Part shown: in pieces, positions 1 through 5,749 of the stretch | How the letters are laid out: each line of letters starts with the position of its first letter | Position numbering within the stretch: the stretch's first letter is position 1 | NCBI GenBank assembly: GCA_016840825.1 | Contig: JAEORN010000304.1 | Location: forward strand, 1 to 12,701 | Source of the DNA: Candidatus Thorarchaeota archaeon | Lineage (GTDB): Archaea; Asgardarchaeota; Thorarchaeia; Thorarchaeales; Thorarchaeaceae | Length of the DNA: 12,701 nt | Direction: 5' to 3' | Position numbers and translations under genes: made by a program | Notes under the pieces: model-generated | The model's input: only the letters and a program-made list of their open reading frames with translations | What the model was told of the DNA's origin: nothing | Database searches by the model: none

Positions 1-2
1 CT

Positions 3-467
3 ACATATGTTGGAACTAGCGAGATGGGACTGGCATCGACAATGATTGCATTATTCGCAGTCTATCTTGCCATAACATCTGGATTCCTTGTCCTCTCATT
101 CCCAGCTGTCATAGATGGAAAGTCTGCGATAGGAGCAATCAAGACTTCAATCAGACTAAGTACGACATATTTCGATAGAGTATTCTCTGTCTGGCTCTCG
201 TTCTTAGGAATTGCTCTCTTGCTGTTCATTCCTGTCATCGGCCCGCCACTTTTAGCATTACCATCCATGGATGCATTGGCAACAAACTTCGGTATCTATA
301 CAGGATATGCGTTACTTGCAGGTCTATTCACATTCTTCGTGTTTCTACCTGCCTTGGTGATAGGAATGAGTAGAATCTACATGATACTGGTATCTGATAA
401 TCTTTCAGACCCAGAGATCTACGAAGATGACACACTTGATGATGTGAACATCCTCGGAGGTGATTAG
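3..467 (+). CDS. Multi-pass membrane protein, C-terminal part (5' end outside window)
   Basis: The frame is open from the left edge, so this is probably the C-terminal part of a longer protein. An internal ATG at 24 would give 147 residues, but it has no good Shine-Dalgarno site and the reading frame continues upstream of it. Three hydrophobic segments are visible, at about residues 6-30, 55-80 and 92-120 counted from that ATG. Between the first two is a pattern of the form FPAVIDGKSAIGAIKTS, typical of poorly characterised prokaryotic integral membrane families (DUF4013/DUF7847-like) in which a Pro-Ala-x-x-x-(D/E)-G turn precedes an amphipathic Ala/Lys/Ser helix. The tail is acidic and probably cytoplasmic. 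The gene ends 3 nt before the regulator's start and contains that gene's Shine-Dalgarno site, so the two are translationally linked. The substrate or role is unknown. Family assignment is by pattern only; membrane location is secure. Confidence 0.75.
   Translation, partial: TYVGTSEMGLASTMIALFAVYLAITSGFLVLSFPAVIDGKSAIGAIKTSIRLSTTYFDRVFSVWLSFLGIALLLFIPVIGPPLLALPSMDALATNFGIYTGYALLAGLFTFFVFLPALVIGMSRIYMILVSDNLSDPEIYEDDTLDDVNILGGD
456..464 (+). promoter_or_regulatory. Strong Shine-Dalgarno site for the winged-helix regulator
   Basis: GGAGGTGAT is a perfect match to the 16S rRNA 3' end and sits 6 nt before the GTG at 471. It lies inside the last codons of the upstream membrane-protein gene. It fixes the GTG as the regulator's start. 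Confidence 0.9.
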
Positions 468-470
468 GAA

Positions 471-1103
471 GTGTCTCCCAAGAAACGCGTCCCTCTCAAA
501 GAAATCGAAGTGGTATCTGATCCTAAGGTGATCAAACTCATGATGGAGCCAACTAGAGCCGCAATTATCAAGCTCGTAGCTTCAAATGAGATGACAGTAA
601 AGCAACTATCGACCGAGCTTGGGAAGAATCCCGGTACAATCCTACACCATATCGAGAAACTAAGAAAAGTTGGAATTGTCGTTGAGGTTCGAACTCAACA
701 GACCCCAACTGGTATTGTGCAGCGATATTACCGTGCAAGGGCTCGAGAATACCGATTAGGTATCAAAGAGATGATGCAAACCGATAATGGTGTTGCTAAG
801 TTTGCGGAGGACCGTTTGAGATCAATAGTCCGAACGCTAGCTGTCTTTGGCATTGAGATTCCCGAATCTCAAATTGCTGAAGGCACACAATTACTTAGAG
901 AACTAATCGAACGTGAGAATGATCTGATATCGGAGATGCCGATAATTGATCAACAAGCTCATGATAAGTTGTCTAAGCAGGATCGAACAGATGCGACTCG
1001 AATTCTTCGAAGATACATACTTGATCAAGATCCAATGTATACCGAGTTACGTAGAGATTGGCACAGATTCCTTAACCGTCACGAACAAGGTGCAAAACAA
1101 TGA
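471..1103 (+). CDS. ArsR-like winged helix-turn-helix transcriptional regulator
   Basis: This is a 210-residue DNA-binding protein with a GTG start set by the Shine-Dalgarno site at 456-464. Residues 17-37 (DPKVIKLMMEPTRAAIIKLV) are the typical first helices of ArsR/HTH_20 domains. The helix-turn-helix is at about 42-64 (TVKQLSTELGKNPGTILHHI), followed by a beta wing at 69-90. The motif T-x-L-H-H-I-E-K-L-x-K-x-G is characteristic. The C-terminal 110 residues are charged and helical, probably for dimerisation or sensing, and contain no cysteine pair or other obvious metal site. The stop codon overlaps the ATG of the first toastrack-like gene (ATGA), so the regulator is co-translated with the surface proteins. 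It probably controls its own operon in response to an envelope signal. The fold is confident; the ligand and target are unknown. Confidence 0.88.
   Translation: MSPKKRVPLKEIEVVSDPKVIKLMMEPTRAAIIKLVASNEMTVKQLSTELGKNPGTILHHIEKLRKVGIVVEVRTQQTPTGIVQRYYRARAREYRLGIKEMMQTDNGVAKFAEDRLRSIVRTLAVFGIEIPESQIAEGTQLLRELIERENDLISEMPIIDQQAHDKLSKQDRTDATRILRRYILDQDPMYTELRRDWHRFLNRHEQGAKQ
1087..1092 (+). promoter_or_regulatory. Shine-Dalgarno site of toastrack-like gene A
   Basis: AAGGTG lies 7 nt before the ATG at 1100, inside the regulator's last codons (Gln-Gly-Ala-Lys-Gln-stop). It forms the left end of a 45-nt direct repeat shared with gene B. Confidence 0.7.
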
Positions 1104-1131
1104 GTAATTATGAAAGAAACAATACAATGGT
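1087..1131 (+). repeat. 45-nt direct repeat, copy 1 (translation initiation region)
   Basis: This is identical, base for base, to 1881-1925. It covers the Shine-Dalgarno site, the last codons of the regulator, the ATG and the first ten codons of copy A. It marks the tandem gene duplication. Confidence 0.92.
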
Positions 1132-1873
1132 TGCCTGCGTTATAGCTTTTATTATCGTAGGTGGCGCCGCCCTAGGAGCTATGTTCTTCCTCGGCTCATA
1201 TAATTGGGATTTCCCCAATATATCTCCAATCGATTGGGATGAAGGTGAGCAATTCGAATTCAGTCGAAATGAAACAAGTATGCCCGCCACAGTGACACTC
1301 AATATCGATGTTGCAGCAGGAGGCATACTTATCGTTTTTGAAGATGATTCAGAACTTCTATACGATATCTCTATGTGGGTGCCTAATTCTACGCTAGTAA
1401 CTCATGGCGACCCTGAAGTCACTTATTCTTCCAATACGATTGGTTTGAATTACCCTGCTGCTGGAGTGAATGTCACCCTTGGAACAGGAACCAAATATGT
1501 GTTAGATATTGCCGCAACTGTTGGTGGTGTCGCACTCATAGTTTCAAATAACGCAAGTATTGGAGATGTTGATATCGAAGTCACAACTGGTGGTATCTCT
1601 CTTGATATCTCAGACGACATCAGAGTGTCTGGTGACATAACCTTTGACTTAGACACAACAACCGGTGGAATATCAGTGGAAGTGAATCTTCCGTCTTCTG
1701 TTGCCGGACAGTTCAGAGGAGCCACCAGTACTGGTGATGTTGATGTTACAGCTGTTGGCTGGGAAGAGATTAGTTCTACATACTATGAGACCTCAGATTT
1801 CAATAGTGCTGCAGATCGTATCTACGTTAGCGCAGACACAAATACTGGCGGGGTTTCTGCCACACTATCATGA
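1100..1873 (+). CDS. Membrane-anchored toastrack/DUF4097-like surface protein, copy A
   Basis: This is a 257-residue protein. A short N-terminus (Arg6) is followed by one hydrophobic helix at about 10-32 without a signal-peptidase site, so the protein should be anchored N-in with the remaining 220 residues outside the cell. The ectodomain is Thr/Ser/Asp/Gly-rich and built from beta segments punctuated by turns of the type T-T-G-G-I, at 73-76, 141-144, 163-166, 188-191, 211-214 and 249-252. This periodic pattern is characteristic of toastrack/DUF4097-like single-stranded beta folds, which in bacteria are linked to LiaF/PspC-type envelope-stress sensing. The gene overlaps the regulator by ATGA and is followed after 20 nt by an ungapped paralogue. 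It is probably a surface sensor or scaffold. No enzymatic motif is visible. The family call rests on motif rhythm rather than a database match. Confidence 0.8.
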   Translation: MSNYERNNTMVACVIAFIIVGGAALGAMFFLGSYNWDFPNISPIDWDEGEQFEFSRNETSMPATVTLNIDVAAGGILIVFEDDSELLYDISMWVPNSTLVTHGDPEVTYSSNTIGLNYPAAGVNVTLGTGTKYVLDIAATVGGVALIVSNNASIGDVDIEVTTGGISLDISDDIRVSGDITFDLDTTTGGISVEVNLPSSVAGQFRGATSTGDVDVTAVGWEEISSTYYETSDFNSAADRIYVSADTNTGGVSATLS

Positions 1874-1880
1874 TCAGATG

Positions 1881-1925
1881 AAGGTGCAAAACAATGAGTA
1901 ATTATGAAAGAAACAATACAATGGT
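1881..1925 (+). repeat. 45-nt direct repeat, copy 2 (translation initiation region)
   Basis: This is the second exact copy of 1087-1131. Here the part before the ATG is non-coding but still spells the regulator's terminal codons (Gly-Ala-Lys-Gln-stop in the old frame). It contains the AAGGTG site at 1881-1886, 7 nt before the ATG at 1894. Confidence 0.92.
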
Positions 1926-2667
1926 CGCTTGCGTCATCGCCTTCATCATCGTAGGCGGTGCCGCCTTAGGTGTTATGTTCCTATTAGGTTCGATGAACAT
2001 CGTTCCATTCATTCCCAACAATAATAATTGGGAGGACGGAACTTTGTTCGAATTCGAACGTACAGGTGAAGCTATCCCTGATGATATTACTGTCAACATA
2101 GATGTTGGAGTAGGTGCAATCTTGGTCGATTATATTGATGATCCTGATTTGACCTATGCAGTTTCTATCTGGGTTCCGAATGACACACTTGTGGAGGATG
2201 GAAATCCCACCGTTTCGTGGGGTTCCAACTCAATCACTATTGATTATTCGGAATGTGCAGTGAATATCACTCTTGGAACGAATGCTACATACGCACTAGT
2301 ACTTACTACCTCCACAGGAGCCATTGCCATTGGTCTTGATAGTGGTGCCAAGGTTGGAGATATTGATGCTACTACCTCGACGGGATCTATCGTTCTCTCA
2401 ATGAGTGATGATGTCGTGCTTGAAGGTGATATCACCTTTGACCTGCATACCTCAACAGGATCCATAGTATTGGCAGTGGATCTACCACTGGATGCTGGAG
2501 GTCGATTCACAGGAGATACTGGGACAGGTAGTGTGAACGTCAATCCAATCGGATGGGCTTCTGTTACTACCGATGTATATGAAACATCAGACTATGACAC
2601 AGCAACCAACACAGTGACAATAACTGCCACTACTGGTACTGGATCGATTAGTGCAATTCTAAGTTAG
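1894..2667 (+). CDS. Membrane-anchored toastrack/DUF4097-like surface protein, copy B
   Basis: This is a 257-residue paralogue of the preceding protein and aligns with it end to end without a gap. The first 33 residues differ at only two positions (27 and 30), so the membrane anchor at about 10-32 is nearly identical, while the ectodomain has diverged widely. The turn motifs fall at the same positions but read T-G-S-I or T-G-A-I where copy A reads T-G-G-I. One Cys (121) is in the ectodomain. It should have the same topology, N-in and ectodomain outside. It is probably a partner or specialised version of copy A in the same operon, perhaps forming a heteromer. It is the last gene before a hairpin/T-tract terminator. 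No catalytic motif is seen. Confidence 0.8.
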   Translation: MSNYERNNTMVACVIAFIIVGGAALGVMFLLGSMNIVPFIPNNNNWEDGTLFEFERTGEAIPDDITVNIDVGVGAILVDYIDDPDLTYAVSIWVPNDTLVEDGNPTVSWGSNSITIDYSECAVNITLGTNATYALVLTTSTGAIAIGLDSGAKVGDIDATTSTGSIVLSMSDDVVLEGDITFDLHTSTGSIVLAVDLPLDAGGRFTGDTGTGSVNVNPIGWASVTTDVYETSDYDTATNTVTITATTGTGSISAILS

Positions 2668-2682
2668 AATCATTACGGAAAT

Positions 2683-2720
2683 ATGGGGGCTTCATTCCCC
2701 CATTCTTTTCTCTCTTTTTG
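2683..2720 (+). terminator. Hairpin plus T-rich tract ending the regulator/toastrack operon
   Basis: A 7-bp stem (ATGGGGG at 2683-2689 with CCCCCAT at 2697-2703) encloses a 7-nt loop. It is followed by a pyrimidine tract with TCTTTT and CTTTTTG. It begins 15 nt after the stop of copy B. Archaeal termination depends mainly on the T-tract, so the hairpin may instead help 3'-end stability. Confidence 0.6.
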
Positions 2721-2738
2721 TATCAAAAGCAAAGATGT

Positions 2739-4160
2739 ATGACAAAAGTTATCGCTTGGATATGCAATACGCATGGCATGGTCGCAGGAAATAGATTCCT
2801 TGATATCGTATCCTCTGTCACAGATAGAGGTCTCTCTTTTACCTTCAAGAAACAGCCCTATACTATCCTCTACGGAAAGGAATATTGGAATGCCACTCCT
2901 GAGCAAACTAGAATTGCTCTGAGGGATAATCTCGCATTAGCCACCACGATGCACCTACCCATCGTCTTTTCCAGTCCTGGGATAACCTATGACACTCCAC
3001 GAGCCATGCTAATGCCTCATTTCTTCGAGAACTTTGTCAGGGATATCCCATCCTGTACCGAGGTTGATGGCACTGATACGAATCTCCTCATGCAGCAATT
3101 CTTCAATACGAAATATCTGTTCACCAAGGATCCCATCAATCAACCCTCTGATGTTCCTGTTGCTGATGCTGGACGAGCCATCATCGGGATGAGCTTTGGA
3201 AAGGATAGCCTCCTTACCTATGCCGTTGCGCAAGAGCTTGGACTTGACCCTGAGATAGTGTATATCGTTGAGGAGAGCATGACCTACGAGGAGAAGCATA
3301 AGAGCGCACTTGGTGAGCAATGGGCCAAGGAATTCGGGAAGCAGATGCACATACTGCACCACGATACCGGTAAGCTTCGGGACTATAACCATCTCGGATT
3401 GCCCTTCTCAGAATTCGGATGGGGTTTGCAGACAACCGAGTATGCTCTTGAGATGATACCCTTTGCATACAAGCTCAATGGAAGATATCTCCTGTTTGGT
3501 AATGAGCAGACTGCATCAGAAACCTACATGGATGAGAAGGGAGAATGGACAGTCTATCCTTGCTATGACCAATCGCATGAATGGACTGTTCAGATTGACC
3601 AGATTACTCAGAGGTTCTCTGGTGATTCCATTCAAACTGGAAGTTTAATTGAACCATTAATGGATATGATGGTTCAAAGGACGTTAGTCCACAGGTACCC
3701 TGAGATTGCCAAGTACCAAATGAGTTGCTTTACTGAAACTGAAGCAGGACGGGACTATCGCTGGTGTCATTCCTGCGGTGTCTGCGCCAAGATGTACCTC
3801 CTTTGTGTTGGGTCTGGAATGGATCCGAGCGATGTAGGCTTCAAGGAGAACATGTTAGATGGAACTGAGAAGGTTCATCATTTCACCTTGTTTGGAGGTA
3901 AATCTAAGCTCACCTATGCTAATACAGCTACTGCTCGAAATGAGCAGCTCTTTGCTTTCTATTCAGCTGCGAAGAAAGGCGCAAAAGGATCCCTCGTTGA
4001 GAAGTTCAAGGGGTCTGAGCTATTCGAAGAAGCCAAGGAACGAGAGGATGAGCTCTTCAAGACCTATATCTCCCTATACGAACCTATTAGCGTTCCACCA
4101 GAGCTGAAGGATGCTGTCATGTCGATTTACAAAGAGGAGATTGGTTCATTCGAGCTTTAG
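2739..4160 (+). CDS. PP-loop ATPase, MurL-like (UDP-MurNAc-L-Ala-L-Glu epimerase family)
   Basis: I chose the ATG at 2739 (473 residues). An in-frame TTG at 2718 would add seven residues but sits in the terminator T-tract, and neither start has a Shine-Dalgarno site. Residues 152-157 (SFGKDS) form a PP-loop, the pyrophosphate-binding signature of enzymes that adenylate a substrate and release PPi. Further features match the layout I recall for bacterial MurL (EC 5.1.1.23, which uses ATP giving AMP and PPi to invert L-Glu to D-Glu): GNE at 254-256, a W-C-x2-C-x2-C-x-K motif at 342-351, a fourth Cys at 356, and a late F-x-L-F-G-G. The Cys cluster may bind metal. No membrane segment is present, so it should be cytoplasmic. 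The next genes encode a Ddl-like ligase and a GNAT enzyme, which supports work on a peptide. The family is fairly likely; the substrate is unknown, since a murein precursor is not expected in an archaeon. A different PP-loop amidating or epimerising enzyme remains possible. Confidence 0.7.
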   Translation: MTKVIAWICNTHGMVAGNRFLDIVSSVTDRGLSFTFKKQPYTILYGKEYWNATPEQTRIALRDNLALATTMHLPIVFSSPGITYDTPRAMLMPHFFENFVRDIPSCTEVDGTDTNLLMQQFFNTKYLFTKDPINQPSDVPVADAGRAIIGMSFGKDSLLTYAVAQELGLDPEIVYIVEESMTYEEKHKSALGEQWAKEFGKQMHILHHDTGKLRDYNHLGLPFSEFGWGLQTTEYALEMIPFAYKLNGRYLLFGNEQTASETYMDEKGEWTVYPCYDQSHEWTVQIDQITQRFSGDSIQTGSLIEPLMDMMVQRTLVHRYPEIAKYQMSCFTETEAGRDYRWCHSCGVCAKMYLLCVGSGMDPSDVGFKENMLDGTEKVHHFTLFGGKSKLTYANTATARNEQLFAFYSAAKKGAKGSLVEKFKGSELFEEAKEREDELFKTYISLYEPISVPPELKDAVMSIYKEEIGSFEL

Positions 4161-4219
4161 ATTTTGAACAGAGTGTGAATGTTTTAAGGAAGTATGCACA
4201 ACTGACATGCGATTATATC

Positions 4220-5209
4220 ATGCGCGTAGCGATTGTTGTTAATACTAGACTTCACGATAATGAGTTCGAGGTTGAATATGACCCGCCTCATACTATTGAG
4301 CTAATACGACATGGAATTGAAGCAGCCGGACATGAGTGTCTTTTCATTGAAGCAGATGAAAACGTTGCCGAGAATTTGAAGGAGCAACGCCCTGATCTCG
4401 TCTTCAACCGAGCAGAAGGGGTAAGAGGGGAAAGCCGTGAGTCCCATGTGCCTGCAATCATGGAGATGCTTGGTATCCCCTACATTGGCTCAAATGTCTT
4501 GACAACTGCTGTAGGGTTAAACAAGGCATGGACAAAGAAGATTCTCCATTACCATGGCATACTTACACCCCGTTTCCATGTGACTAACTCTCTCAAGGAC
4601 GCACAGGGACTTGATATCATCTACCCGTCCATTCTCAAACCAAATGAAGAAGGCTCTTCTGTTGGAATTAATGAGGATAATGTAGTACGATCTAAGGAGC
4701 AAATGCTTCGAAAATTGGAATCGATGTTGAAAGAATATCAACAGAATATATTGATTGAGCAATTCATTCAGGGACGAGAATTTAGTGTCGGGATGCTTGG
4801 TCGTCCCGAAAAAGAGCCAGAGATTCTACCGATTACAGAAGTAGACTTCTCACGACTTCCACCTGAGGTAGGAGGAGTATATGGACAACGAGCCAAGACA
4901 AAATATGATGAGATTGAGAACTACAGTTGCCCCGCGAAGATTTCTGAAGAGCTCAAGAACCGACTTGAAAAGACCACACTTGCAGTTTGCAAGCATCTTG
5001 ATATCGTAGACTTTGGGAGGATCGACTACAGGATGGACGCATCGGGAGATCTCTACTTCCTAGAGATTAATCCCCTACCTGGCATGGACTTTGATATGGA
5101 AAACAAAGACTTCTCATTCTTCCCATATATGGCTTCCAAGGCAGGATACTCTTACAATGAGCTCATGAGGAGACTAATCGAGTCCGCATGTTATAGATAC
5201 GGTCTCTGA
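4220..5209 (+). CDS. ATP-grasp ligase of the D-alanine-D-alanine ligase family
   Basis: The ATG at 4220 gives 329 residues beginning MRVAIVVNTR, the usual first beta strand of Ddl. The GTG at 4175 would add 15 residues lacking family character. N-terminal landmarks are PDLVFNRAEG at 58-67 and RESHVPAIMEMLGIPYIGS at 73-91. ATP-grasp elements follow: LKP with Lys140, the glycine-rich GSSVGI at 145-150, and IEQFIQGREF at 179-188. The mobile loop with CPA is at 237-239. Mg ligands are probably Asp269, Glu282 and Asn284 in EINPLPGM. The family joins two amino acids through an acyl phosphate with ATP to ADP. The loop that in DdlB reads YDYEAKY here reads YGQRAKTKY, so the substrate may not be D-Ala. 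It lies 59 nt after the MurL-like gene and 11 nt before the GNAT gene. A TTTTAAG at 4182-4188 could be a weak TATA element. Confidence 0.85.
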   Translation: MRVAIVVNTRLHDNEFEVEYDPPHTIELIRHGIEAAGHECLFIEADENVAENLKEQRPDLVFNRAEGVRGESRESHVPAIMEMLGIPYIGSNVLTTAVGLNKAWTKKILHYHGILTPRFHVTNSLKDAQGLDIIYPSILKPNEEGSSVGINEDNVVRSKEQMLRKLESMLKEYQQNILIEQFIQGREFSVGMLGRPEKEPEILPITEVDFSRLPPEVGGVYGQRAKTKYDEIENYSCPAKISEELKNRLEKTTLAVCKHLDIVDFGRIDYRMDASGDLYFLEINPLPGMDFDMENKDFSFFPYMASKAGYSYNELMRRLIESACYRYGL

Positions 5210-5211
5210 GG
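5208..5211 (+). promoter_or_regulatory. Shine-Dalgarno site of the GNAT gene
   Basis: GAGG overlaps the ligase's TGA stop and lies 9 nt before the GTG at 5221. It supports that GTG as the start and coupled translation. Confidence 0.6.
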
Positions 5212-5220
5212 AATGACCAC

Positions 5221-5748
5221 GTGAAATCAAATGATAGTACGACACGATCTGCCTTGAATATCTGGAAAGAGATCGTACCAACTGTAGATGAACTACTAGG
5301 AAGAGAGTCTCATATCATCTATCCTGGAGGGACAGATCCGTACTATCAGTGGTTCGTAGAACTTGAATCAGATGCCTTTAGGTCTGAGCTACGTTATAGT
5401 GCGGAAGAATTGGAAGAGCGGTTATCGAATGATGATCTTCTCTTCCTCTTCATTACATCCTCAAAGGGACGAGAGGCTGTCGTACTTGCCTATGAGGACC
5501 CTGATAATCCCGGGAGTGCACTCTATTTGGACACAATCGCTGTCAAGACAACTGGACATGGCCTTGGCTCACTGCTCATGAAGACTCTCATAAGATATGC
5601 TATAGCCAAATCCTATAGTCGGGTGAGACTTGATACAGAGGATATGAATGAGAAGGGTCAAAAGCTCGTCAAGTTCTATCAAGGTATTGGGTTCACTACT
5701 ACCGAAACGACAGACGATGGCAATGTAACTATGGAGCTTACACTCTGA
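5221..5748 (+). CDS. GNAT-family N-acyltransferase
   Basis: This is a 175-residue soluble protein with a GTG start. The GNAT core is recognisable: the beta4/alpha3 acetyl-CoA motif is at about 102-120 (YLDTIAVKTTGHGLGSLLM, with the pyrophosphate loop TTGHGLG), and motif B is at 151-158 (KFYQGIGF). The N-terminal 60 residues are acidic and helical, without similarity I recognise, and probably shape the acceptor site. It should transfer an acyl group from acyl-CoA to an amine. Its position 11 nt behind the Ddl-like ligase suggests the acceptor is an amino acid or peptide made by the two upstream enzymes, either capping or inactivating it. It could also be an unrelated protein N-acetyltransferase. 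The fold is confident; the substrate is unknown. Confidence 0.85.
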   Translation: MKSNDSTTRSALNIWKEIVPTVDELLGRESHIIYPGGTDPYYQWFVELESDAFRSELRYSAEELEERLSNDDLLFLFITSSKGREAVVLAYEDPDNPGSALYLDTIAVKTTGHGLGSLLMKTLIRYAIAKSYSRVRLDTEDMNEKGQKLVKFYQGIGFTTTETTDDGNVTMELTL

Positions 5749-5749
5749 C

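Noticed and set aside
1701..1901. + strand ORF of 66 residues overlapping copy A
   Set aside because: It is out of frame with a clear gene, has no recognisable domain, and ends inside the next gene's start region.
2718..2738. TTG start extending the MurL-like protein by seven residues
   Set aside because: It lies in the terminator T-tract with no Shine-Dalgarno site; the ATG at 2739 begins the natural first strand. It cannot be fully excluded.
4175..4219. GTG start extending the ATP-grasp ligase by 15 residues
   Set aside because: The added residues have no family character, whereas the ATG at 4220 opens directly with the beta strand found at the start of this family.
2718..5748. Reading the cassette as evidence of true murein in this organism
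   Set aside because: Only MurL-like and Ddl-like genes are present; no MurA-F, MraY or transpeptidase is in the window, so a wall polymer is not supported.
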